Below, in pieces: positions 54,076-64,000 of a stretch of DNA of 64,000 nucleotides. The notes below the pieces were generated by a model. That model was not told the DNA's origin. It did not search any database and saw only the letters and a program-made list of their open reading frames with translations. This stretch comes from Reticulitermes speratus. Its lineage: Eukaryota; Arthropoda; Insecta; Blattodea; Rhinotermitidae. The stretch is from the NCBI GenBank assembly GCA_021186555.1, contig JAJKFL010000010.1:2385487-2449486 (forward strand), written 5' to 3'. Made by a program: the position numbers and the translations under genes. The stretch's first letter is position 1. Each line of letters opens with the position of its first letter.

Positions 54076-54487
54076 GGGCTGAACACTCTTAATGTTAGTA
54101 ACCTATTTTGATGTGTAGCGGTGCTGCCCGTAACTACGAGCCGCCACTGCTATCACGCCTTCATTTATTCGGGTTTACAATCGTTCAGTCATTTTCTCAA
54201 CAAGCCAGTTTGTAAGACAGCGCAGAGGGAAGGAGCCTTCAAAGAACAGCAATTGTTAACGAAGTTCCCCTAATTAATTCCTTAATTATAACTTGATGAG
54301 GGGGGTGTTGGACCGACGGAGTTTCTTTCTTCATAAATTCTCTTCGGCGACCGAATGACTGGCAATCAATGCGACGGCGCGGCCGGAGGCTTTCACTGTC
54401 TACCTCTGGAAGAGGGGGAATCTTGAGTTCGAATCCCATTCGTTGCATATGTGCGCAGGCTATGTATGTGTGTATATGTGCGCGCAT
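54076..54487. other. no feature recognised
   Basis: Spacer; nothing recognised. Confidence 0.4.
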
Positions 54488-54488
54488 G

Positions 54489-54693
54489 GGGCCGGGATAG
54501 CGCAGTGGTTTTAGTGACTAGGCTGTGGCCTGATACAATATCGTGGTGCGATTCTATGCAAGGGCAAGAGATTTTTCTCTTCTCCAAAACATCTATAACG
54601 ACTCTGGGGCCCGCCCAGCCTCCTATTCATTGGGTACCGGGATTCTTTCCCCGGGGTTAAAACGGTCGAGGCGTACAGCTGACCACTCACTTC
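54489..54693 (+). mobile_element. A-type SINE, third head type
   Basis: Head GCCGGGATAGCGCAGTGGTT, B-box-like GTGGTGCGATTCTATGC, GAGATTTTTCTCTTCTCC and the shared core (GGGGCCCGCCCAGCCTCCTA, CCCCGGGGTTAAAACGGTCG). Its 3' end becomes the first unit of the following array. Confidence 0.85.
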
Positions 54694-55600
54694 CATGTAG
54701 TTTCTAGGTTAAGGTTTCTCCAATGCCTTTATGGCGTGGACAGGGACAGCTTTACTTCCATGTAGTTTCTAGGTTAAGGCTTCTGCAATGACCATTGTGG
54801 CGTGGGCAGGGACAGCTTTACTTTCATGTAGTTTCTAGGTTAAGGCTTCTGCAATACCTTATGGCGTGGGCAGGGACAGCTTTACTTTCATGTAGTTTCT
54901 AGGTTAAGGCTTCTGCAATACCATTTGTGGCGTGGGCAGGGACAGCTTTACTTTCATGTAGTTTCTAGGTTAAGGCTTCTGCAATGCCTTTATGGCGTGG
55001 GCAGGGACAGCTTTACTTTCTGTAGTTTCTAGGTTAAGGCTTCTGCAATGCCTTTATGGCGTGGGCAGGGACAGCTTTACTTCATGTAGTTTCTAGGCTA
55101 AGGCTTCTGCAATGCCTTTATGGCGTGGGCAGGGACAGCTTTACTTCATGCTAGTTTCTAGGTTAAGGCTTCTGCAATCCTTTTGGCGAGGGCAGGGACA
55201 GCTTTACTTCATGTAGTTTCTAGGTTAAGGCTTCTGCAATGCCTTTATGGCGAGGGCAGGGACAGCTTTACTTCATGCAGTTTCTAGGTTAAGGCTTCTG
55301 CAATGCCTTTATGGCGAGGGCAGGGACAGCTTACTTCCATGTAGTTTCTAGGTTAAGGCTTCTGCAATGCCTTATTGGCGTGGGCAGGGTCAGCTTTACT
55401 TCCATGTAGTTTCTAGGTTAAGGCTTCTGCAATGTCTTTATGGCTTGGGCAGGGACAGCTTTACTTCCATTCAGTTTCTAGGTTAGGGCTTCTGCAATGC
55501 CTTTATGGCGTGGGCAGTGTCAGCTTTACTTCCTAGTAGTTTCTAGGTTAAGGTTTCTGCAATGCCTTTATGGCGTGGGCAGGGTCAGCTTTACTTCCTT
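54694..55600 (+). repeat. 65-bp minisatellite from a SINE tail, about 14 copies
   Basis: Units are CATGTAGTTTCTAGGTTAAG, GCTTCTGCAATGCCTTTATG, GCGTGGGCAGGGACAGCTTT and ACTTC. The first unit is continuous with the SINE at 54489, so the array is an expansion of that SINE's 3' end. CATGTAG occurs at 54694, 54759 and 54825, so the period is 65-66. Small indels are common. Confidence 0.92.
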
Positions 55601-55869
55601 GTGTTCGTGTATGTATGTTTCTTCACTGTTTTTGTAGCCCTGTTTGGGCAGAGGCCTCGCGACGGGGCAGACGTCTCATCCACAAACGTCTGCAGACAAA
55701 TGTCTTAAGCCCGGGAAACGGGAGACCCTGGTTCGCACTGCTGTGACATGCCGGAGCATAAAGCACAACTGGTCAATATTTGCATTCGCATAAACCTTGC
55801 GTGTTTTGTCGTTAACTGCTGACGTCAGCAAAAATATAGGCACGTTGAGGACTGAAGACTTCCGGGATG

Positions 55870-55975
55870 TGATGCTTTGTCATTGGACGAGTGACTCCCG
55901 ACATTTCAAAGGCACTTATTTCGAAACGTCGGATACCAGTAACCCATTGACGCAGCATCACATCCAACAGGCACC
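55870..55975. repeat. foldback with CGAAACGTCGG
   Basis: GTGATGCTTTGTCATTGG at about 55869 and CCATTGACGCAGCATCAC ending at about 55964 are inverted. CCGACATTTC and CGAAACGTCGG pair inside them. It shares the ACGTCGG-type motif and the arm CCATT-GACGCAG with the cluster at 38.86 kb. Confidence 0.7.
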
Positions 55976-56103
55976 GAATTCATAATTTTCCTTACTCGAT
56001 ATGACCTTTAGTCACCCATATGACTTTCGGCCAGTTTGGTAATTTATAATTTACAACCACCAAGAACACCATTTTTTTTACTTTTGAGTCCTGGCATATA
56101 AGT

Positions 56104-56392
56104 GGGCCGGATAGCTCAGTCGGTATAGCGACTCGCTACGAGCTGGACGGTCCGGGGATCGAATCCCGGTGAGGGCGGGATTTTTCGCAGCCGTCCAGAC
56201 CGTCCCAGGGGCCTCCCAGCCTCCAATACAATGGGTACCGTGTATAATTCCTGGGAGTAAAGCGGCCGTGGCGTGGTTTTGACCATCCACCCCCATTTAG
56301 CGCCGAAGTTAAAGAAAGAGTAGAGCTATACCTCTACTCCCCCTCTGGGCCTTCATGACCTGTTCTAGGGTGAACTTTACCTTTATCTGGCA
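56104..56392 (+). mobile_element. SINE family A, full length
   Basis: Head GGCCGGATAGCTCAGTCGGT, B-box region GGGGATCGAATCCCGG, shared core and A tail. CTGGCATATAA flanks both sides, an 11-bp target-site duplication. This is the best intact A copy, with both Pol III boxes close to consensus. Confidence 0.96.
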
Positions 56393-56914
56393 TATAATTC
56401 CGTAATTTGGATTTTAGATGTTCAGACAAGTTCATTACTGCCACTGCTGTCACGGCAGTGTTGCCAAAATGACGGCTGAATTCTGTTGGTACTTACGCAA
56501 ACCCCGGAGCTGTTGAGGGCGGCTCCCATGATTAATGGCGGCCCTGTCCATCCGTGAGACTGGCTTGCCACAACCGATAATTAGGTACAGGGTTAGAACA
56601 AATGGGGTGCTTTTAGACTGGTGCATTGGTGTCTGTCTTCGTTTTGTGACCGCCCTCGAGTCTTCGAAGGGCGTGACCTATATTTCACGGCCCGTAATGG
56701 TAGGATATTTATCCCGTGGCATCCGCTGCCTTGCTTAAAGAACGTTGTGTTGTGGTGGTGGTTCCTGATGTGTAACTGGCATAGACTGGGGAGAATGAGG
56801 TAAAGAAATCACGATACCATGGAATGATGTGGCTTGCGCTTTGTAATTATCATCACCATCATTATGATATTCGTATTATTCTCCATTTTTTATCTCCATA
56901 AAATTGAACTTAAG
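56393..56914. other. no feature recognised
   Basis: Spacer; nothing recognised. Confidence 0.4.
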
Positions 56915-57017
56915 CGAAATGGGTTGGGGAGGCACGGACTGGATTGATCTGGCTCGGGATAAGGACGAGTGGCGGGCTCTTTTGAATGCGGTAATGAACC
57001 ATAAAATGCAGGGAACG
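56915..57017 (+). pseudogene. LINE L2 C-terminal fragment
   Basis: The plus strand reads GWGGTDWIDLARDKDEWRAL then LNAVMN. It links the DWIDLA block (also at 25.4 kb) to the [11 protein letters not shown] block found in the short L2 copies, which shows they are one family. It ends abruptly at the T-MITE. Confidence 0.85.
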
Positions 57018-57560
57018 TCGCCTATAGCGTCAGATATTCTGTGGTACCAATTAATTCCTCACTGTTAACCATAACATTATACTCCTCGGTTATAACAACA
57101 CTCGTTTATTCATTCATTCTGCAGTCTGTCTTACGACAGGTCCGTAGCCTCTTCCAAAGCGAGTTCTCCACAGGGTGCGATCTAGTGCTTCCTCTTTCAA
57201 TTTCCAGTATCTTTTCTTTTCCTTAAGGTCATCCAGTAGCTGCTTACGTCTTCTCCCTCGTCGTCCCGTCATTTCTATCCTTCCCTCTAACTGTCCTTTA
57301 ATCACATGTTTCAGAAGGCAGTTTCTACGCAAGATGTGACCAATCCAGTTAGCCTTTCTTCTTTTTATTGTATGTACGATATTCTTCTCCTCCTTGACTC
57401 TGTGTAATACTTCTTCATTTCTCACACGATCGGTCCAACTGATCTTCTCCATTCTTCTCCAGCACCACATTTCAAAACTTTCCAGATACTTCTGATCTAC
57501 TCGTTTATAACGACACAAAATATTCAGTCCCTCTCATGACGTTATAACCGAGTTCAAATG
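57018..57560 (-). mobile_element. T-MITE interrupted by LINE L1
   Basis: T-MITE sequence continues on both sides of an L1 insertion: AACATTATACTCCTCGGTTA to the left, TAACGACACAAAATATTCAG to the right. The outer left end of the MITE is truncated by the L2 fragment. The right end is GAGTTCAAATG with a mutated terminus. Confidence 0.9.
57110..57498 (-). pseudogene. LINE L1 3' insertion with 10-bp target duplication
   Basis: The minus strand is open from VDQKYLESFEMWCWRRMEKI through RRKANWIGHILRRN to GPVVRQTAE stop, then a GAATGAAT tail. ACTCGTTTAT lies at 57100-57109 and 57499-57508 and occurs once in the uninterrupted MITE copies, so it is a true duplication. The insertion defines the L1 3' end and a 389-bp 5' truncation. 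Confidence 0.93.
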
Positions 57561-58520
57561 TATTTGCTTTTCTTGTTATAACTGATTATAACCGATTATA
57601 TAGCCCTTTTCGAGGTAGGAAAGAAGTAGTTAATTGGAATGAAGGCAGCTTAGGATATGAGGGGAAGGGGATTCAAATAAGTCAGTTGACCAGCCAGTGC
57701 TAGCCGTGAGAGGTTACGCACAGAACGCTGGGAAGCAGAGAGAGAGAATTCAAACAGCTGCGCTCCAACCGCTCGCTGGTCAGTTAAGGCGATACAAACT
57801 TTAAAGAGAGGAAGTTGTTGTAGATTGTGAACAAATTGTGTTGTGGTTCGATGTTTTTGTCAAATATATCAGCGTTCATATCACCTGATTAGTTTTACTG
57901 ACTTGTTTCCTTCGGTGTGAGTGTTAAAATTGTTGGTAACTTAAAAATTAACAGTTGTACGTCCATCGCCAACACTCCTACCACGTAATATTCCATAAGA
58001 TAAGCCTTGCTCTCCACTGTACAAGCTAGCAGCTGATCCTCTTACTTATATACGTGAAGTATCGCAGTAAAACTACAGACAGCTACTAATTGTGCAAAGA
58101 CGTAAGAGTAAGGATCAGTTAAATGATTTAAGCTCGGAAGAAAATTATAGTTTTTCAGTTAAGGTATGCAAAACACTGGCATTTCGACCTTGGCGGCTAA
58201 TCGCTAGAAATGGCTAAAGAAGGTCGTCTGCTCTAGAGGAATCATCATGCCTTCAAACTGTCTTATTTTCATCTTATTCAGTTTTGGTCCTGTTTCGCTG
58301 CAGTCCGATACATTATTGTGGTGTGACTTACGTACTGTGTGGCTTCAAGACATATATCGTTTATCGAATGGTCATACATCCGCGCTAAGAGGCGAGCGGA
58401 AAGACACTGGAATTGTTTCAGTAAATTACCGAAAGGACATTTCACGGTCGGAGTGTTAAGGTTCTTACTGCGAGCGAAACGAATTACTGACTGCCTGGTC
58501 CAGATTGTAGATCGCTGTGA
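57561..58520. other. no feature recognised
   Basis: Spacer; nothing recognised. Confidence 0.4.
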
Positions 58521-58525
58521 TACGC

Positions 58526-59665
58526 AAGTCTTATGTTTTTCGAAAAGCTGATCATTCGTGTACTATCTGGATTTATAGGCCAGTCTTATGTTTTTCGAAA
58601 GCTGATCATTCGTGTACTATCTGGATTTATAGGCCACTTATGTTTTTCGAAAAGCTGATCAATCATATCTGGATTTATAGGTCAGTCTTATGTTTTTCGA
58701 AAAGCTGATCATTCATGTACTATCTTGATTTATAGGCCAGTCTTATGTTTTTCGAAAAGCTGATCATTCGCGTACTATCTGGATTTATAGGCCAGTCTTA
58801 TGTTTTTCGAAAAGCTGATCATTCGCGTACTATCTGGATTTATAGGCCAGTCTTATGTTTTTCGAAAAGCTGATCATTCGTGTACTATCTGGATTTATAG
58901 GCCAGTCTTATGTTTTTCGAAAAGCTGATCATTCGCGTACTATCTGGATTTATAGGCCAGTCTTATGTTTTTCGAAAAGCTGATCATTCGTGTACTATCT
59001 GGATTTATAGGCCAGTCTTATGTTTTTCGAAAAGCTGATCATTCGCGTACTATCTGGATTTATAGGCCAGTCTTATGTTTTTCGAAAAGCTGATCATTCG
59101 CGTACTATCTGGATTTATAGGCCAGTCTTATGTTTTTTCGAAAAGCTGATCATTCGTGTACTATCTGGATTTATAGGCCAGTCTTATGTTTTTCGAAAAG
59201 CTGATCATTCGTGTACTATCTGGATTTATAGGCACTTACGTTTTTCGAAAAGCTGATCATTCGTGTACTATCTGGATTTATAGGTCAGTCTTATGTTTTT
59301 CGAAAAGCTGATCATTCATGTACTATCTTGATTTATAGGCCAGTCTTATGTTTTTCGAAAAGCTGATCATTCGCGTACTATCTGGATTTATAGGCCAGTC
59401 TTATGTTTTTCGAAAAGCTGATCATTCGCGTACTATCTGGATTTATAGGCCAGTCTTATGTTTTTCGAAAAGCTGATCATTCGTGTACTATCTGGATTTA
59501 TAGGCCAGTCTTATGTTTTTCGAAAAGCTGATCATTCGCATACTATCTGGATTTATAGGCCAGTCTTATGTTTTTCGAAAAGCTGATCATTCGTGTACTA
59601 TCTGGATTTATAGGCCAGTCTTATGTTTTTCGAAAAGCTGATCATTCGCGTACTATCTGGATTTA
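58526..59665. repeat. 55-bp minisatellite, about 21 copies, higher-order
   Basis: Units are CTGATCATTCGTGTACTATC, TGGATTTATAGGCCAGTCTT and ATGTTTTTCGAAAAG. A run of 11 variant units, starting at GGTCAGTC near 58680 with CATGTACTATCTTGATT and then the CGCG, CGCG, CGTG order, recurs at about 59283, 603 bp later. A block of 11 units has therefore duplicated. Confidence 0.95.
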
Positions 59666-60054
59666 CTGCACGTTATTTGAAAACGTATTATAGGCGGTCA
59701 TGTTGTCACATAAATTATATACCAGGCTGTCTGTCCGTATACTTAATCTCCGAAGTGAATCAAGTAATTTGATGGAATTAATGAAAATTACTGAGATTTG
59801 TGTGCTGAAGGCTGGAGAGCGGGTTTGGTTTAAATTAAGTCCGCGGAGTGTCCGGTGTAACCCACACTTTACATACTTGTGCAACGAAACTGTATTTTTT
59901 TTTCAAAAACCGTACTGAATTTTTTTTTCAAAGACTGCTTACCGTAGGAACGAATTGAACGCAAAAAAAATATTAATTTAATTGAAACGTGGTGCTTCAT
60001 TTGAAAAGTGTTTTGATAGGCCTGTTATAAACATTTAACGAAGAGCAAAGAAAA
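59666..60054. other. no feature recognised
   Basis: Spacer with T/A homopolymer runs near 59892-59970. Confidence 0.4.
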
Positions 60055-60300
60055 CTGTAGCTCAGTCGATATAGTGTAAGCTACGTGTAGGACGACCAAT
60101 ATATTTTTTTTTCGATACCAAGCCTCGGGAAGAGTGTTGTGTTTTCACGAAATTACCCAGTCACCAATTAAACAGCCTCTTTCTCCGAAATCACAGCGGC
60201 AGGTAATGAAACTTAACACTCACACATAGTGCCTTGGTTAAGAATGAGTGGAGTTATACCTTCACTCCCCCCACATGCCGTAACGTTCTGCCCAGCGACA
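60055..60300 (+). mobile_element. diverged A-type SINE
   Basis: CTGTAGCTCAGTCGATATAG matches the A box, and GGTTAAGAATGAGTGGAGTT with CCTTCACTCCCCCC matches the A 3' part. The middle is heavily decayed and the B box (TTCGATACC) is poor. Confidence 0.65.
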
Positions 60301-61213
60301 ACCATTCCTTTCAAATAAACATGTTCTCTTTGCAGTGTGATGTTTATCATGTTATTAGCTTTGCAAGAACATGTTTATATATGCAGCAGATACATCAGTC
60401 AACGTGCAGACGTGACAGGCCCTATGTGCAGTCAGTTTGGATTTTACTAAATCAGGCCATATAAGAGTGGCAAATTTTTTCTTGAATTGCGAATTAACAT
60501 TAAGCCTGGGAATCTTACAATTCATTATTACATGTTTCATTTACTGGGGGGTTTTGATCAACTTTGACAGTGACGTCATGGATATGACGTGCGATTTCTT
60601 CGTAACTCTTTAACACGTGTACATATTAGGAAGAAAATATGTACAGATGTTTACTCGCGAGGACAGCTATGACCTTTTTTCGCGATGGCACAGGGACGTC
60701 AGTTCGTTAGATATTTATGACCTGTAACTAATAAATTCCAGATTAAACATATTGAGGTTAAGTGCATTCACGTTAAAAATGTACATTTTGAACTCATAGA
60801 AGCTTATGTTTTTGACAGGAACTGTATATTTTCTCCATAAGTTTAACATGGAGGTAAAAACCCTGTACCGACGTCGTCAAGGTCAAAGCTGTTTTTGTCA
60901 GTTGCTGACATTATGTAGGCCTCTTGTAGTTGAACGTCGATTTGTGTCGTCCAGCTCGAAGTGCTTAAAATGAACACGACGACGAACTGTCAATCTCTGC
61001 GTATATTTGTATGGAGAGATTCAGTTTTAGGCGCCTGTATAAAAAGTTGCCGGAATGTCGTTTTGTTCGTATCGGTCCAATACAGCCATTACCTAACACG
61101 AAACCCACGTCATTTCTATCTTTATTAATATTTTTAACAGTGATTAAACCAGCAACAAATACGAAACGTGGGACGTATGAAGTTAAAGCTGTCTTTGGGC
61201 AAACCATAAAGGC
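60301..61213. other. no feature recognised
   Basis: AT-rich spacer; nothing recognised. Confidence 0.4.
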
Positions 61214-61458
61214 AAGCGAGGGAGTGGAGTTATAGCTCCACTCGTCTTTACCCTTAATATTATATGGAGGTGAATGATCAGCCTCACTCTCTGGCCACTT
61301 ACTACTAAGGAAATATCTCCAGATACACATGGAATAGGAGAATGGGTGGTTCTAAGAAACGGTCTGAGCCTTGCGATGAAGAGAAAAATGTCCCTTTCGG
61401 GAATCGAATCCTGAGTCAACGCTCCATCCCATAGCCTAGTCACCGTACTGACTGAGCA
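61214..61458 (-). mobile_element. diverged A-type SINE, third head type
   Basis: Minus strand: TCAGTACGGTGACTAGGCTA, GATTCGATTCCCGAAAGGGA, CATTTTTCTCTTCATCGC, a degenerate core, then GAGTGGAGCTATAACTCCAC. Its head resembles the 54.5-kb copy. Confidence 0.7.
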
Positions 61459-61491
61459 GTTCAGATTTTCTCCTCAGTACTCTCTTCTTAA

Positions 61492-61800
61492 GGGGCGCGC
61501 GGTGATGCAGTTGGTTGAGGCACTACGCTACAAACCGGAACGTCGCGGGTTCGATTCCCGATGGTGTCATTGGAATTTTTCATTGACATAATCGTTTCGG
61601 TCGCACTATGGCCCTGGGGTCGACTCAGCCTCTAACAGAAATGAGTACCAGGAATATTTCCTGGGGGGTAAAGGCGGCCGGTGAGTAGAGCTGACAACCT
61701 TACCACCTTCATGTGCCGATTGTCTATAAATCTGGGAGCCTCAACCTCCTGGAACCCTCAGGGCCTGTCCAGGCCTGTAATGGGGTTGCTTTTTTTTTTA
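61492..61800 (+). mobile_element. SINE family B, full length
   Basis: Head GGGCGCGCGGTGATGCAGTT, B box GGTTCGATTCC, shared core and 3' half ending GGGGTTGCTTTTT. TCTTCTTAA lies on both sides as a 9-bp target-site duplication. Confidence 0.94.
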
Positions 61801-62200
61801 CTGTCTTCTTAAAGTCTCTTTCGTCTCTGTTGTTCTCTTAATGCGAGAGTCAAACTGTCTAATGCTGCATTTTTGTTTCCTGTACAGAGCTGCATCGAAC
61901 GTTCCTTGAAAGCAGCTCATGTACCTGAAGTGACGGTGTAAAATTTAGAGCTTGTAACGCGTAAGTTTCAAGTCTGGAAGCCATGTTTTTTCTATGTGTT
62001 TTGTTCCTGTGGTTAAGCTTCCTTATTGTTGAAAATAGACTGAAGGTGGATTGTGAGGTGTGAGATGGAGACGTGTCGAGGTGACTGCGAGCTACATTAT
62101 CGGCTTCTCTTTACTGACGTTATTTTAAGAAAGCTTGTGTGAGGTTTACTGTGAAATTTTAATGTACGACTGTCTGAAGAAGATTCAGGAGGCTATATAT
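61801..62200. other. no feature recognised
   Basis: Spacer; nothing recognised. Confidence 0.4.
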
Positions 62201-62201
62201 A

Positions 62202-62788
62202 CAGGGCATACACAAAAGAATGGTGCGGTTTCAAAAGTGAATAAAAACTTTATGTCTCACATTACACGGACACAACTTACACCGTCAGCGGCGGCAACTG
62301 TCCAAGTTTCTCATGCGCTACCAGCAGTTCGCTTCTCATGCTTACTGCGTGGCCGCGGGGCCAGTTTCAAAGATGGCGTTGCAGCAGGTGAAGGCTTTCT
62401 GTGTGCTCCGTTTTGAGGTGTCCAGATCTGTGATTACAGTGCAGCGTGAGTTTCGTGCACGGTTTAAAAAAGACGCACCACACAAGAATAACATAAGCAG
62501 GTGGTACCGACAGTTTGTAGAAAGTGGATGCTTGTGTAAAGGCAAGATCAGATAACGCATGCACTGCAGGCCATTACAGCGGACATGCTACACCGGGTCT
62601 TGGATGAGTTTGATTACCGTGTGGATGTGTGTCGTGTGACCCAGGGTGCACACATTGAAGGATTGTAATTACCAAATGAGAAACTTGGACAGTTGCCGCC
62701 GCTGACGGTGTATGTTGTGCCCGTGTAAGGTGAGAAATAAATTTTTTATTCACTTTTGAAACCGCACCATTCTTTTGTGTACGCCCTG
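62202..62788 (+). mobile_element. mariner-like element with 114-bp TIRs, internally deleted
   Basis: The left TIR (62201-62314) and right TIR (62676-62789) match over about 114 bp with roughly seven differences. Outer ends are CAGGGCATACACAAAAGAAT and ATTCTTTTGTGTACGCCCTG, inner ends CAACTGTCCAAGTTTCTCAT. TA flanks both ends inside TATATA. The interior keeps only the first and last parts of a transposase. Confidence 0.93.
62373..62668 (+). pseudogene. transposase remnant: HTH start fused to C-terminus
   Basis: Residues MALQQVKAFCVLRFEVSRSV, then VQREFRARFKKDAPHKNNIS and RWYRQFVESG, form the N-terminal helix-turn-helix found in many insect mariner-like transposases. The frame stops at 62555. 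From 62561, in another frame, ALQAITADMLHRVLDEFDYR then VDVCRVTQGAHIEGL stop matches the usual C-terminus of the same proteins. The whole catalytic DDE region between them is deleted. Confidence 0.85.
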
Positions 62789-63110
62789 TATATATATATA
62801 TAAATATATTATCGGATGGAATTTGTAGAAACATAGTGGAGAAGGGGAGATTTAGGCTGTATATTCTTACGACTACTCTATAACCGGAAAAGGAAGTTTG
62901 CTCAAAAGTTGTCTAAGTTTATGATTAATATTTTTGACATCGTCAATCGTCCCCCTTTCACATTAAAATATTTTGGAGATTTTTATTATTTTCTTCAGAA
63001 GATGAGAGGACAAATGAACAAGTTGCACTCCGTTTGCCTCCTCAGCTGAGTCAAACCAAGGCCACCTTATCCCGTCGCTTAATGAAGAAGACAACTGTCT
63101 AAAAGTTGTG
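62789..63110. other. no feature recognised
   Basis: Spacer; TA run next to the mariner-like element, then AT-rich sequence. Confidence 0.4.
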
Positions 63111-63111
63111 G

Positions 63112-63572
63112 TTTTAGGCGCGTTCACAAAATTGCGAGAAGCGACAATTAGCTTCGTCATGTCTGTCTGTCCGTCCGTCCTTCAGTCTGCTTGTCTGTAT
63201 GTAGTATTTTTCGAAAATCTTTCGCGAAAATTCAAATTTCATTAAAATGTGACAAGAATAACGGTACTTCACATGAAGACCTATGTACATTTATGATAAT
63301 ATCTCGCTGAATTCTTCTTAGAATCAGAAATTTTTCAGACAAAAGTTGTAGAAAAAATCAAAACAAACATTTTATGTTCAATAACGTTTTTCCGAAAATC
63401 GTGCCGTTTATGAGATAATGTGGAAAAATATGTTAGAACCAGACAAGCCACAGATGACAGTATAATACGGCGCATGCGCATTGCATGCTGGATAACTAAG
63501 GCTACGGACACACACTCATAATATGTAATACTTATTGCCTTTCCAGTGCAACAATGGTTACGCGAACGCGCC
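63112..63572 (-). mobile_element. F-MITE, third copy, both TIRs intact
   Basis: The ends AGGCGCGTTCACAAAATTGC (63118) and GCGAACGCGCCT (to about 63573) are inverted repeats. The interior matches the 38.9-kb copy over most of its length. No ORF. Confidence 0.8.
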
Positions 63573-63867
63573 TCAATGTTACGTTAATACATACGTTGCC
63601 AGTTTTATTAAAATTTGGGACGATGGGCAATATCCATGACGTCAGTCGAAATGACGGACATCGACTCAACGGGTTCTGGCGTCTGAATCACAATTACATT
63701 CGTATAGCTAGGCGAAGTTGTGATTTATAGAAGAATAATCACGAAGACTTTCTCTGCTTAATATAACGACAGATCACATTTTTTCCTCGAATCTAACTGT
63801 GAAAATATGACAGATTTTTGCATTTTCGTCGGAATACCATATGATTATTTCAGATAATAAATCTGTA

Positions 63868-64000
63868 GAAACGTCCACCATAGAACTGGGCCATGAAGGC
63901 ACAGCTCCACTCTTTCTTTAAACTCGGCGCTAGATGAGGGTGGTTGGTCAACGTCACGCCCCGGCCGCTTTACCCCTGGGAATAACCCGGTACCCATTGT
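63868..64000 (-). mobile_element. SINE family A, cut by the window end
   Basis: Minus-strand A 3' part and part of the shared core (CAGGGGTAAAGCGGCCGGGG). The head would lie beyond the window. Confidence 0.88.

Noticed and set aside
56104..56175. Functional tRNA gene
   Set aside because: A and B boxes are present, but the sequence is the head of a multi-copy SINE with body, tail and target-site duplication, and no clean cloverleaf with a mature 3' end.

Overview
This is an arthropod, most likely insect, nuclear window. Its C-terminal LINE fragments and tRNA-headed SINEs look like those familiar from cockroach (blattodean) genomes, so I suspect a Periplaneta-like species. That is recognition from memory, not a database match. 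I find no intact host gene, rRNA gene or functional tRNA gene. Nearly all long open frames are tandem repeats or transposon fragments.

The window is a dense layering of non-coding elements. (1) At least four tRNA-headed SINE families occur in about 30 copies, here called A, B, C (tails C1 and C2) and D. A and B have different heads and 3' halves but share a central core. C has repeatedly multiplied its tRNA-like head: 12 tandem heads at 17.3-18.2 kb and 3 at 37.8-38.05 kb. (2) Two LINE families are present only as 3' fragments: L1, with a GAAT-repeat tail, and L2, with a TTAG-repeat tail. (3) DNA transposon remnants include two internally deleted mariner-like elements (51.2 and 62.2 kb), a Tigger/pogo-type MITE (52.7 kb), a PIF/Harbinger-type element with a MADF-like stub (34.3 kb), three copies of a 185-bp TA-flanked MITE and three copies of another TIR element. 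(4) Nine hammerhead-ribozyme-like motifs lie at 1.4, 2.6, 16.0, 24.8, 25.3, 33.6, 35.2, 38.5 and 49.3 kb. Six of them (1.4, 2.6, 16.0, 33.6, 35.2, 49.3 kb) are followed by a conserved terminal cassette, consistent with ends of Penelope-like retroelements (PLEs). Stem I of the hammerhead core covaries between copies.

Tandem arrays fill much of the rest. Unit lengths are 51 bp (0.6 kb), 114 bp (5.5, 10.7 and 53.2 kb, inside a dispersed element with conserved flanks), 39 bp (9.5 kb), about 70 bp (22.3 kb), 42 bp (24.9 kb, in the loop of a foldback), 22 bp (29.2 kb), 20 bp (35.3 kb), 43 bp (47.1 kb), about 65 bp (54.7 kb) and 55 bp (58.5 kb). Several arrays have clearly grown out of a transposon: the 20-bp array from the PLE-end cassette, the 65-bp array from a SINE tail, and the 72-bp array from a SINE promoter.

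The most interesting content is the hammerhead/PLE-end family and its foldback arrangements, the multi-headed Pol III promoter SINEs, and the SINE superfamily sharing a core. Family names A-D, L1, L2, T-MITE and F-MITE are labels for this window only.
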